Positions 35,350 through 42,390 of a stretch of 64,000 bases of DNA are shown piece by piece. The DNA comes from Glycomyces albidus (GTDB lineage: Bacteria > Actinomycetota > Actinomycetes > Mycobacteriales > Micromonosporaceae). The stretch spans positions 62,001-126,000 of the forward strand of contig NZ_WIAO01000005.1 of assembly GCF_009451885.1 (NCBI RefSeq), in the 5' to 3' direction. The position numbers were made by a program, and so were the translations under genes. A model generated the notes under the pieces. That model did not search any database and was not told where the DNA came from. It saw only the letters and a program-made list of their open reading frames with translations. The stretch's first letter is position 1. Every line of letters begins with the position of its first letter.

Positions 35350-35631
35350 GTGAAACCGGCCAGAATTTTGAAGATGCTCGGCGCCGCGATCGCCACGGGC
35401 CTCATCGCGCTGGGCATCGTCCTCGGAGCGTCCGCGGTCGCGTCCGCGGGCAACTCGGGCGACGTCTCGGACGCCGAAGGTGGGAACTCCGGAGACGTCT
35501 CCGCCGTCCTCGCCGAAGGCGGGAACTCCGGCGACGTCTCCTACGTGATCGCCGAAGGCGGGAACTCCGGGGACGTCTCTGGATCCGACACGGACGAGGC
35601 CGCTCCCGGCAACTCCGGCGACGTCTCTTGA
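35350..35631 (+). CDS. Small secreted acidic protein with five GNSGDVS repeats
   Basis: The 93-residue protein starts at GTG 35350 with GGGAGG upstream. Residues 1-33 are a clear signal peptide (basic KPARILK, hydrophobic core, ASA cleavage site). The predicted mature 60 residues begin with the first GNSGDVS and end with the last: copies start at residues 34, 45, 58, 71 and 87, the middle ones preceded by EG. The mature part has 12 acidic and no basic residues and no cysteine, so it should be extracellular, flexible and strongly anionic. No family is recognised; a structural, metal-binding or precursor-peptide role are all open. The GGDEF/EAL gene follows after 37 bases. Confidence 0.8.
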   Translation: MKPARILKMLGAAIATGLIALGIVLGASAVASAGNSGDVSDAEGGNSGDVSAVLAEGGNSGDVSYVIAEGGNSGDVSGSDTDEAAPGNSGDVS

Positions 35632-35668
35632 CGGCGGTAGCGCCGCCGCTCCGTTAGGCGGGTCGCCC

Positions 35669-38194
35669 ATGGACCGAGAGCGGTATCCATCGCTGTTCCG
35701 CATCCTCCCGTGGGCGCTGACCCTCATCATCCTCGCCGTCGACGCGGCGGTCATGGTCGCGCACGGCATTCCGGGCGAACTGCCGGTGGGGCAGGTCGTC
35801 CTCTTCGTCGCCGCCTTCATCGTCGCGCAGAACCTGCTGATCCAGCAGGACGTCCGCGGGCTGAGGATCGCGTTCAACCTCGCCGACGTCCCGCTGATCC
35901 TGGCGCTGTTCTACCTCGACCCGTTCTGGATCCTGGTGGTGCGCGCGGTCTCGGCCGTCGCGTTCTACGCGGGCCGCTACCTCCGGTCCGACGTCGGACT
36001 GCTCAAACCGCTGTTCAACATCGGGATGTCCCTGTTCGGCGCCGCCACGGCCGCCGCGTTCGTGCAGTACTTCCAGATCGGCGCCGCCGCCGACCCCCGC
36101 ACGTGGCTGGTCCTCGTGGGGGCGATCGTCTCCGCGGGCTTCACGACCACCATCCTCATCTCGATGCTGCTGTTCCTCATCAACAGCTGGAGCAGCGTCG
36201 TCAAGGCGTGGTCGAGCTTCGCGATGACACTCGCCGGGCCCATCATGGCCTCCTGCGTCGGGTTGATCTTCCTGGTGCTCCTCGAGGCCGCTCCCTGGGC
36301 CTGGGTCCTGATCGTCTTCATGCTCCTGACGATCGTCGCCCTCGCCCGCAGCTACATGAAGCTGCGCGGCCAGCGGCACGTCCTCAACGAGCTCAACAAC
36401 TTCACGCACCTGGTGGCCGGCTCCGTGCGCTCGAACCGGCTCATCGACGCGACCCTGGGCCGGTTGCGCGAGATCCTCTCGGCCGAGTCGGCGACGGTGT
36501 GGGTCCCGGCCGACGGCCGCAACCCGGAGATCCGGCTCACGTCCTCGGTGGACGACGTCGGGCTGACCGACCTCGACCCGGTGCCCGAAGCGCTCCAGCG
36601 GGAGGCCATCGACGCGAACCGACCGATCCTGGTGACCCCCAAGCACGGCAGCCAGGAGCACCGCGACATCCTCGCCGGCGCGGGGCTGCGCAACGTCCTG
36701 CTGGTGCCGCTGCGGTCAGGCGACGAGGTCTACGGGTGCCTGTCCGTGGCCGACCGCATCGGCGGAGAGATGTCGCACTTCGACACCGCCGACCTCCAGC
36801 TCCTGGAGACCGTCGCCGCTCATGTCAGCATCGCCGTCGACAACTCGCGCCTGATCGACCAGCTCCGGTACGACGCCTACCACGACCCGCTCACCGGCCT
36901 GCCGAGCCGCAGACGGTCCCTCGAAGCGCTCCAGGAGGCGCTGTCGATCACCGTCCCCGGCGAGGTCGTCGCCGTCCTCATGTTCGATGTGGACTCACTG
37001 CACGAGATCAACGACGCGCTCGGCCACGAGGCCGGGGACACCGCGCTGCGCGAGTTCGCGAGGCGGCTCCAAGAGCACGCGCCCGCGGCGTCGTTCATCG
37101 GGCGGATCGACTCCGACGAGTTCATCCTCCAGACCCGCCTGGCGTCCACCGAGGCGGCGATCGAGACCGCTCGGCGGCTGCGCGAGGGGATCCAGGGGCC
37201 GTTCGAGGTCGGCGGCGTCTCGGTGAGCCTCTCCGCGGCCGTGGGCGTCGTCACCCACCCGGACTTCGCGGCCGACGCCGACGAGCTCCTCAAGCGCGTC
37301 GACGGCGCGACCCGCCAGGCCAAGGACGCCCCCGACGGCGTCCAGCTCTACCACGCCGGGCTCGAATCCGAGAGCCTGCGGCGCATCGGCCTCGCCGCCG
37401 ACCTGCGCCGGGCCCTCGACAAGGGCCGGCTCGAGGTGCACTTCCAGCCGAAGGTCCGCCTCGACCGCTCCCTCGAGAACGGCGGCGCGGTCATGGGCGC
37501 CGAAGCGCTCGTGCGCTGGTCCCACCCGACGTACGGGACCGTCGCGCCCGAGGAGTTCATCCCGATCGCCGCGTCCACCGGGCAGCTCGGGCAGCTCACC
37601 GACACCGTCCTCGACCAGGCCCTGCGGCGCTCCGCCGAATGGGCCGGGGAGGACGGGCCGCTGCCGATGTCGGTCAACCTGTCGCCGCGCACGCTCGCGG
37701 ACGCCGAGTTCCCCGGCCGGGTCGCCGCGCTGCTGGAGCGGCACGGGGTCCCGCCCGAGCGGCTCACGTTCGAGATCACCGAGGACGACGTCGTCTCGGG
37801 CGAGCCGAGGCTCACGCCGGCGCTCGACCGGCTCCACGAGATGGGCGTGCGGCTGTCCGTGGACGACTTCGGCGCCGGGTACTCCTCGCTCGCGTACCTG
37901 CGGCGGCTGCCCGTGCAGGAGATCAAGATCGACCTCCGGTTCGTCCAGGGCATGGCCACCGACGACGACGACAAGGCCATCGTCGAGGCGGTCCTCGGCC
38001 TCGCGCGGCACTTCGCCATCGACGTCGTCGCCGAGGGCATCGAATCGCACCAGACCGTCGAGCAGCTCCGCGAGCTCCACTGCGAGGCCGGCCAGGGGTA
38101 CTACTTCTCGCGGCCGCTGCCCCCGGACCGGTTCGCGGCGTGGCTCGACGGGCAGGGCTGGACCCGCGGTCAGGCGCGCCTGCGGGTCGTCTGA
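35669..38194 (+). CDS. Membrane GAF-GGDEF-EAL cyclic-di-GMP protein
   Basis: The 841-residue protein has about eight membrane spans (residues 10-235), a GAF domain (about 245-405), a GGDEF domain (about 410-570) and an EAL domain (about 580-830). The GGDEF site reads DSDEF instead of GGDEF, so cyclase activity is doubtful. The EAL site looks intact: EALVRW, the Asn of VNLSPR, the Glu of ITEDD, DDFGAGYSS, KIDLRF and VAEGIE. It is therefore probably a phosphodiesterase degrading c-di-GMP, with a regulatory GGDEF domain and unknown sensory input through the membrane and GAF parts. Confidence 0.94.
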   Translation: MDRERYPSLFRILPWALTLIILAVDAAVMVAHGIPGELPVGQVVLFVAAFIVAQNLLIQQDVRGLRIAFNLADVPLILALFYLDPFWILVVRAVSAVAFYAGRYLRSDVGLLKPLFNIGMSLFGAATAAAFVQYFQIGAAADPRTWLVLVGAIVSAGFTTTILISMLLFLINSWSSVVKAWSSFAMTLAGPIMASCVGLIFLVLLEAAPWAWVLIVFMLLTIVALARSYMKLRGQRHVLNELNNFTHLVAGSVRSNRLIDATLGRLREILSAESATVWVPADGRNPEIRLTSSVDDVGLTDLDPVPEALQREAIDANRPILVTPKHGSQEHRDILAGAGLRNVLLVPLRSGDEVYGCLSVADRIGGEMSHFDTADLQLLETVAAHVSIAVDNSRLIDQLRYDAYHDPLTGLPSRRRSLEALQEALSITVPGEVVAVLMFDVDSLHEINDALGHEAGDTALREFARRLQEHAPAASFIGRIDSDEFILQTRLASTEAAIETARRLREGIQGPFEVGGVSVSLSAAVGVVTHPDFAADADELLKRVDGATRQAKDAPDGVQLYHAGLESESLRRIGLAADLRRALDKGRLEVHFQPKVRLDRSLENGGAVMGAEALVRWSHPTYGTVAPEEFIPIAASTGQLGQLTDTVLDQALRRSAEWAGEDGPLPMSVNLSPRTLADAEFPGRVAALLERHGVPPERLTFEITEDDVVSGEPRLTPALDRLHEMGVRLSVDDFGAGYSSLAYLRRLPVQEIKIDLRFVQGMATDDDDKAIVEAVLGLARHFAIDVVAEGIESHQTVEQLRELHCEAGQGYYFSRPLPPDRFAAWLDGQGWTRGQARLRVV

Positions 38195-38291
38195 GCGGGG
38201 GCTGTGGCGCGCACCGCAAGGCGGGCCCCGGCTCGGCGCTCCGGTCGCGATCATGTACTCTTGTCAAGGCCGCGCGGGAAGCCGCGCGAAC

Positions 38292-38364
38292 GCCCCCTTA
38301 GCTCAGTCGGCAGAGCGTCTCCATGGTAAGGAGAAGGTCTACGGTTCGATTCCGTAAGGGGGCT
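38292..38364 (+). tRNA. tRNA-Thr(GGU)
   Basis: A 73-base cloverleaf: acceptor GCCCCCT / AGGGGGC, anticodon stem TCTCC / GGAGA with loop ATGGTAA giving anticodon GGT, and T-loop GGTTCGATTCC. No CCA is encoded. Confidence 0.96.
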
Positions 38365-38439
38365 CGGAGACACCTCGAGGCGCAAGCCGACCGGTGTCGG
38401 ACTGCTCAACCAGAGCCAATCTGGCGGCAGTGAGCACAC

Positions 38440-38511
38440 GGCGGTGTAGCTCAGTGGTAGAGCAAACGACTCATAATCGTTGTGTCGGCAGTTCGATCCT
38501 GCCCATCGCTA
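38440..38511 (+). tRNA. tRNA-Met(CAU), elongator type
   Basis: A 72-base cloverleaf: acceptor GGCGGTG / CATCGCT (with two G-U pairs), anticodon loop CTCATAA with anticodon CAT, T-loop CAGTTCGATCCTG. It has no initiator-type C1-A72 mismatch. It is followed by rpmG, an order common in actinobacteria. Confidence 0.95.
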
Positions 38512-38522
38512 CTTTTGGCAAT

Positions 38523-38560
38523 CGGCGACCACTGCGTTACGCTGGTCGCCGTTTTGTTTT
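38523..38560 (+). terminator. Terminator between tRNA-Met and rpmG
   Basis: A 9-bp stem (CGGCGACCA / TGGTCGCCG) with an 11-base loop is followed by TTTTGTTTT. It can end the tRNA transcript or act as a leader element for rpmG. Confidence 0.8.
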
Positions 38561-38612
38561 GCAAGGAAGAACCCCGCCGACCGGCGGGTTCCGTTAGAGG
38601 AAGGCACTCATC

Positions 38613-38780
38613 GTGGCCAAGGCTACCGACGTCCGCCCCAAGATCACCTTGGCGTGCGTGGAGTGCAAGGAGCGCAACTACGTCACGAAGAAGAACCGGC
38701 GGAACAACCCCGACCGGCTCGAGCTCAAGAAGTACTGCCCGCGCTGCAAGACCTCGCAGGTCCACAAAGAGACCCGCTAG
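38613..38780 (+). CDS. rpmG: 50S ribosomal protein L33
   Basis: The 55-residue protein starts at GTG 38613 with AGAGGAAGG upstream. It is a complete L33 with the zinc-binding CVEC and CPRC pairs, so it is the Cys-containing form, and it ends in the typical HKETR. It belongs to the large ribosomal subunit. A short hairpin (CCCGCCG / CGGCGGG, 38573-38588) precedes the ribosome site. Confidence 0.97.
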   Translation: MAKATDVRPKITLACVECKERNYVTKKNRRNNPDRLELKKYCPRCKTSQVHKETR

Positions 38781-38799
38781 TCTTCCCCGCTTCCGGTAC

Positions 38800-39219
38800 A
38801 TGCTCAGCACTTCGTATGTGGGCCGGTCCTTGCCGACCACCCCGCCGGTGACGGTCACCGCCGAATCGGTGACCCGCTTCGCCGAGGCCCTCGGTCTCGC
38901 CGACACCGGACTGGTTCCGCCTACCTATCTGATCTCGCTGACGCTGCCCGCGGCGGACCGGCTCATCGACGACCCCGATTTCGGTCTCGACTGGAGCCGC
39001 GTCCTCCACCGCGAGCAGCGTTTCGCGTACCACCGGGAGCTGCGAGCCGGCGCCGAGGTGACCTGCACCGTCACCGTCGAGTCGATCAAGACCGTCGCCG
39101 GGAACGACCTCCTCGCGCTGCGCACCGAGGTGAACGACGCCGAAGGGCTCGCCGCCGAAGTGTGGACGACCCTGTTCGTGGGCGCCGCCGAGGAGCAGAG
39201 CGCCGGAGGCCCCGCATGA
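38800..39219 (+). CDS. MaoC-like dehydratase N-terminal-type subunit (HadA-like)
   Basis: The 139-residue protein is a hot-dog fold of the FAS1-like dehydratase type: VTVTAESVTRFAEALG, LVPPTYLISL, and the EQRFAYHRELRAGAEV segment. It lacks the catalytic Asp/His pair, as expected of the HadA-type partner, and should pair with the protein encoded at 39216. Together they would dehydrate 3-hydroxyacyl thioesters. The position after rpmG is the conserved actinobacterial order. The ATG overlaps a weak promoter-like region (TAGTCT at 38778-38783), and no good ribosome site is visible. Confidence 0.85.
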   Translation: MLSTSYVGRSLPTTPPVTVTAESVTRFAEALGLADTGLVPPTYLISLTLPAADRLIDDPDFGLDWSRVLHREQRFAYHRELRAGAEVTCTVTVESIKTVAGNDLLALRTEVNDAEGLAAEVWTTLFVGAAEEQSAGGPA

Positions 39220-39710
39220 TGCAGCCCGAACTCGAAGTCGGCGCCACCGTCTTCTCCACCTCGTTCCCCGTCGAGCGCGCGGACCTCGCCAGGTACGCCG
39301 ACGCCTCCGGGGACCACAACCCGATCCACCTCGACGAGGCGGCCGCGAAGGCAGCCGGACTGCCCGACGTCATCGCCCACGGCATGTACACGATGGGCCT
39401 GGTCTCCCGCGCGATCCTCGAATGGCTCGCCGCCGCGGGCGTCGACGCGAGGATCACCGAGTTCTCCGCCCGCTTCGCCAAGCCCGTGGTCGTGCCCGCG
39501 ACCGGGACGAGCGTCGAGGTCGAAGGCAAGGTCCGCAAGGTCGAAGGCGCGACCGTCGAGATCGCCGTCACCGCCGTGAGCGGCGGCGAGCGGGTGCTCG
39601 CACCCGCCCGCGCCACGCTCGCTGCGACGTTATCCACAGGTCTGTGGACGACCGCGGCCGGTGAGTCGACCGGTCCGGTGAATCAACACCAGGTGCCTCA
39701 CGCGGTGTAG
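39216..39710 (+). CDS. MaoC family (R)-hydratase subunit (HadB-like)
   Basis: The 164-residue protein overlaps the HadA-like gene by ATGA and is translationally coupled. The hydratase 2 motif is intact: YADASGDHNPIHLDE, with the catalytic Asp and His, then AHGMYTMG. It should be the catalytic subunit of a 3-hydroxyacyl-thioester dehydratase. Codon 139 is TTA (39630-39632), a rare leucine codon read by the tRNA at 12681. Its last 13 bases overlap the convergent dehydrogenase gene. Confidence 0.9.
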   Translation: MMQPELEVGATVFSTSFPVERADLARYADASGDHNPIHLDEAAAKAAGLPDVIAHGMYTMGLVSRAILEWLAAAGVDARITEFSARFAKPVVVPATGTSVEVEGKVRKVEGATVEIAVTAVSGGERVLAPARATLAATLSTGLWTTAAGESTGPVNQHQVPHAV

Positions 39711-40549
39711 TCGAAGAACCCCTTGCCGCTCTTGCGGCCGATCTCGCCCGCGGCGACCAGGCGGCGCAGCAGCGCCGGCGGGAAGAACTGCGGGTCGGCC
39801 GTGTCGTCGTAGATGTTCTCGGTCGCGTGCGTGATCACGTCGATGCCGGTGAGGTCGGCGGTCGCCAGCGGCCCCATCGGATGGCCGAAGCCGAGCCGGC
39901 AGGCCGTGTCGAGGTCCTCGGCCGAGATGACGCCGTTCTCCACCAGCCGGGCCGCCTCGTTCACGAGCGCGCAGATCAGGCGGGTCGTCGCGAAGCCCGC
40001 GACGTCCCGGTTGACGACCACGCAGGTCTTGCCCGCCGCCTCGGCGAAGGCCCTGGCGGTCGCGAGGGCCTCGTCGCTGGTGTGGATGCCGCGCACGAGC
40101 TCGCAGAGCTGCATCATCGGGACCGGCGAGAAGAAGTGGGTGCCGACCACGCGCTCCGGGTGGGTCGCCGCCGCCGCGATCTCCGTGATCGGGATCGCCG
40201 ACGTGTTCGTGGCGAGGACCGTCTCGGGGCTGCAGATGCCCGAGAGCTGCCGGAAGACCTCCTGCTTGACCGGGAGGCGCTCGAAGACCGCTTCGACGGC
40301 GATCGACGCGCCCGCGGCGGCCTTGAGGTCGGTGGAGGTCGTGATCCGCGCGAGCGCCGCGTCGGCGTCCTCCGCGGTCACCTTCTCCTTGGCGACGAAG
40401 CGGTCGAGGGAGGAGCGGATCGCCGCCAGCGCCCGGTCGAGCGCCCCCTCGTCCGTGTCGATCAGTGCGACGTCGGAACCGCCGAGGCTTGTGACCTGTG
40501 CGATGCCCGAACCCATGAGTCCCGAACCGATTACCGCGACTTGTGTCAT
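39698..40549 (-). CDS. 3-hydroxybutyryl-CoA (3-hydroxyacyl-CoA) dehydrogenase
   Basis: The 283-residue enzyme has an N-terminal Rossmann domain (VIGSGLMGSGIAQ), Glu of the VEAVFE segment, the NTSAIPITEIA block, the catalytic His in THFFSPVP, and a C-terminal helical domain (RLGFGHPMGPLATADLTG). It oxidises 3-hydroxyacyl-CoA with NAD(P)+ or works in reverse in butyrate or PHB metabolism. The gene is divergent from the cobalamin adenosyltransferase gene and converges on the MaoC gene pair with a 13-base overlap. Confidence 0.96.
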   Translation of the reverse strand: MTQVAVIGSGLMGSGIAQVTSLGGSDVALIDTDEGALDRALAAIRSSLDRFVAKEKVTAEDADAALARITTSTDLKAAAGASIAVEAVFERLPVKQEVFRQLSGICSPETVLATNTSAIPITEIAAAATHPERVVGTHFFSPVPMMQLCELVRGIHTSDEALATARAFAEAAGKTCVVVNRDVAGFATTRLICALVNEAARLVENGVISAEDLDTACRLGFGHPMGPLATADLTGIDVITHATENIYDDTADPQFFPPALLRRLVAAGEIGRKSGKGFFDYTA

Positions 40550-40574
40550 GGGGGGAGGCTATATGGTCGGGGGT

Positions 40575-41219
40575 ATGGCGGTCAATCTCACCAGGATTTA
40601 CACGAAAACCGGCGACGACGGCACGACCGGGCTCGCCGACTTCACGCGCGTTCCGAAGACCCATGTGCGGCTCGCGGCGTACGGGGACGTGGACGAGGTG
40701 AACGCGGTGATCGGTTCGGCGCTCGCGCTGCACACCGGGGAGATCGGGGAGCGCGAGGGCGAGATGCTGCTCGCGGTGCAGAACGACCTGTTCGACGTGG
40801 GGGCGGACCTGTCGACGCCGGTCGCGGCGGACCCGAAGTACCCGCCGCTGCGGATCGACGAGTCGTACGTGGCGCGGCTCGAGGGGTGGATCGACGAGGC
40901 GAACGCCGATCTGGAGAACCTGCGGTCGTTCATCCTGCGGGGCGGGACGCCGGGGGCGGCGCTGCTGCACCAGGCGTGCACGGTCGCGCGGCGGGCCGAG
41001 CGGTCGGTGTGGGCGCTCCTGGAGGCCGAGCCCGAGACGACGCACGCCGTGCCCGTGACCTACCTGAACCGGCTGTCGGACCTGCTGTTCGTGCTGGCGC
41101 GCAAGGCGAATCCGGGCGGGGACGTGCTCTGGTCGCCTCGTGCGTCGCAGGAGTTACCGAGCGGGCGCTCGCGGCGCGTTGTGAAATCGTTACGGCACCT
41201 GAGGGGCCGCCGAGCTTGA
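40575..41219 (+). CDS. Cob(I)yrinic acid a,c-diamide/cobalamin adenosyltransferase, PduO type
   Basis: The 214-residue protein has the PduO-type motifs TKTGDDGTTGL, GDVDEVNA, FILRGGTP, HQACTVARRAER and VTYLNRLSDLLF. It transfers the adenosyl group of ATP to Co(I) corrinoid to make adenosylcobalamin, needed for example by methylmalonyl-CoA mutase. The C-terminal 30 residues are basic and carry two TTA leucine codons (41154-41156 and 41190-41192). ATG 40575 is preferred over ATG 40563; TATGGT lies 7 bases upstream and no ribosome site is present, so the mRNA may be leaderless. Confidence 0.93.
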   Translation: MAVNLTRIYTKTGDDGTTGLADFTRVPKTHVRLAAYGDVDEVNAVIGSALALHTGEIGEREGEMLLAVQNDLFDVGADLSTPVAADPKYPPLRIDESYVARLEGWIDEANADLENLRSFILRGGTPGAALLHQACTVARRAERSVWALLEAEPETTHAVPVTYLNRLSDLLFVLARKANPGGDVLWSPRASQELPSGRSRRVVKSLRHLRGRRA

Positions 41220-41319
41220 CGAGACCGATAACACGGGTAAGGATATGAGCGGTAACATGCGTACTCGCAAATATCGACAACCCTCGTGAACACCGCTCTC
41301 TCGAAAGGCGAACCCCCAA

Positions 41320-42318
41320 GTGCTTAAGCAAGTTCTGGCCGGCATCGGCGCCGGTGCACTCCTCTTCGGCCTCACCGCATGCGGCGGGGGTGACGACTCG
41401 GGCGACGGCGGCGGCAGCGGCGACGGCCTGGTGGTCGGCTTCGCCCAGGTCGGCGCCGAATCCGCTTGGCGCACCGCCAACTCCGAGTCCGTGCAGGCCG
41501 CCGCCGAGGCCGACGACCGCATCGCCGAGCTCAAGTTCGTCGACGCGCAGCAGGACCAGGAGAAGCAGATCGAAGCGGTCCGCAACTTCATTACCCAGCA
41601 GGTCGACGTCATCGTCCTGGCACCGGTGGTCGAGACCGGCTGGACCGACGTCCTGCAGGAGGCCGCGGACGCCGGCATCCCGGTCGTCCTCGCGGACCGC
41701 GGCGTCGAAGCCGCCGACGAGGACCTCTACGTGACCCGCCTCGGCTCCGACTTCGCCGAGGAAGGCCGCAAGGCCGGCGCGTGGGCGGTCGAGACGTTCG
41801 CCGAGGACCCCGACGGCACCACCCGGATCCTCGAGCTCCAGGGCACCACCGGCTCGGCCCCCGCCAACGACCGCAAGGCCGGCTTCTTCGAGGTGCTCGA
41901 CGCCGAGGGCCTGCCCTACGAGCTGGTCGACTCCCAGTCGGGCAACTTCACCGCCGAAGAAGGCAAGGCGGTCATGGAGACCTTCATCACGACCCACGGT
42001 CTCGACGGCATCGACCTGCTGTACGCCCACAACGACGAGATGGGCCTCGGCGCGATCCAGGCGATCGAGGAGGCCGGCTACCAGCCCGGCACCGACATCC
42101 AGATCATCATCGTGGACGGCTCCAAGGCCGGCTTCCAGGCCGGCGTCGACGGCAAGCTGAACTACATCGTCGAGTGCAACCCGGTCTTCGGCGAGCAGCT
42201 CATGGACGTCGTGGTGCAGGTCGCCAACGGCGAAGAGGTCGAGAAGTTCACCCCGGTCGAGGAGGGCGTCTTCGACGCTTCCCAGTTCGAGGCCGAACTC
42301 CCGAACCGCAAGTTCTAG
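41320..42318 (+). CDS. Sugar ABC transporter substrate-binding lipoprotein (YtfQ-like)
   Basis: The 332-residue protein starts at GTG 41320. It has an LTAC lipobox with Cys21, an acidic Gly-rich linker, and a periplasmic-binding-protein type I sugar-binding domain with AQVGAESAWRTANSESV and the TDVLQEAADAGIPVVLADRG region. The closest recognisable relative is YtfQ, the galactofuranose-binding protein of enteric bacteria. The next three genes encode the matching ATPase and two permeases. A pentose or furanose hexose is a reasonable ligand guess. Confidence 0.94.
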   Translation: MLKQVLAGIGAGALLFGLTACGGGDDSGDGGGSGDGLVVGFAQVGAESAWRTANSESVQAAAEADDRIAELKFVDAQQDQEKQIEAVRNFITQQVDVIVLAPVVETGWTDVLQEAADAGIPVVLADRGVEAADEDLYVTRLGSDFAEEGRKAGAWAVETFAEDPDGTTRILELQGTTGSAPANDRKAGFFEVLDAEGLPYELVDSQSGNFTAEEGKAVMETFITTHGLDGIDLLYAHNDEMGLGAIQAIEEAGYQPGTDIQIIIVDGSKAGFQAGVDGKLNYIVECNPVFGEQLMDVVVQVANGEEVEKFTPVEEGVFDASQFEAELPNRKF

Positions 42319-42390
42319 AGCCGAATGACGATGCCGCCGCCCGGGCCGGAAGGCCGGGCGGCGGCTCCGCTCCAAACGAAGGACGAGTCC

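Noticed and set aside
35350-35631. Chaplin-like developmental protein
   Set aside because: There are no cysteines and none of the hydrophobic amyloid-type segments of chaplins. The repeat is acidic and Gly/Ser-rich.
39629-39650. Possible replication origin from DnaA box
   Set aside because: Only one good box, inside a coding gene, without AT-rich DNA or dnaA/dnaN nearby.
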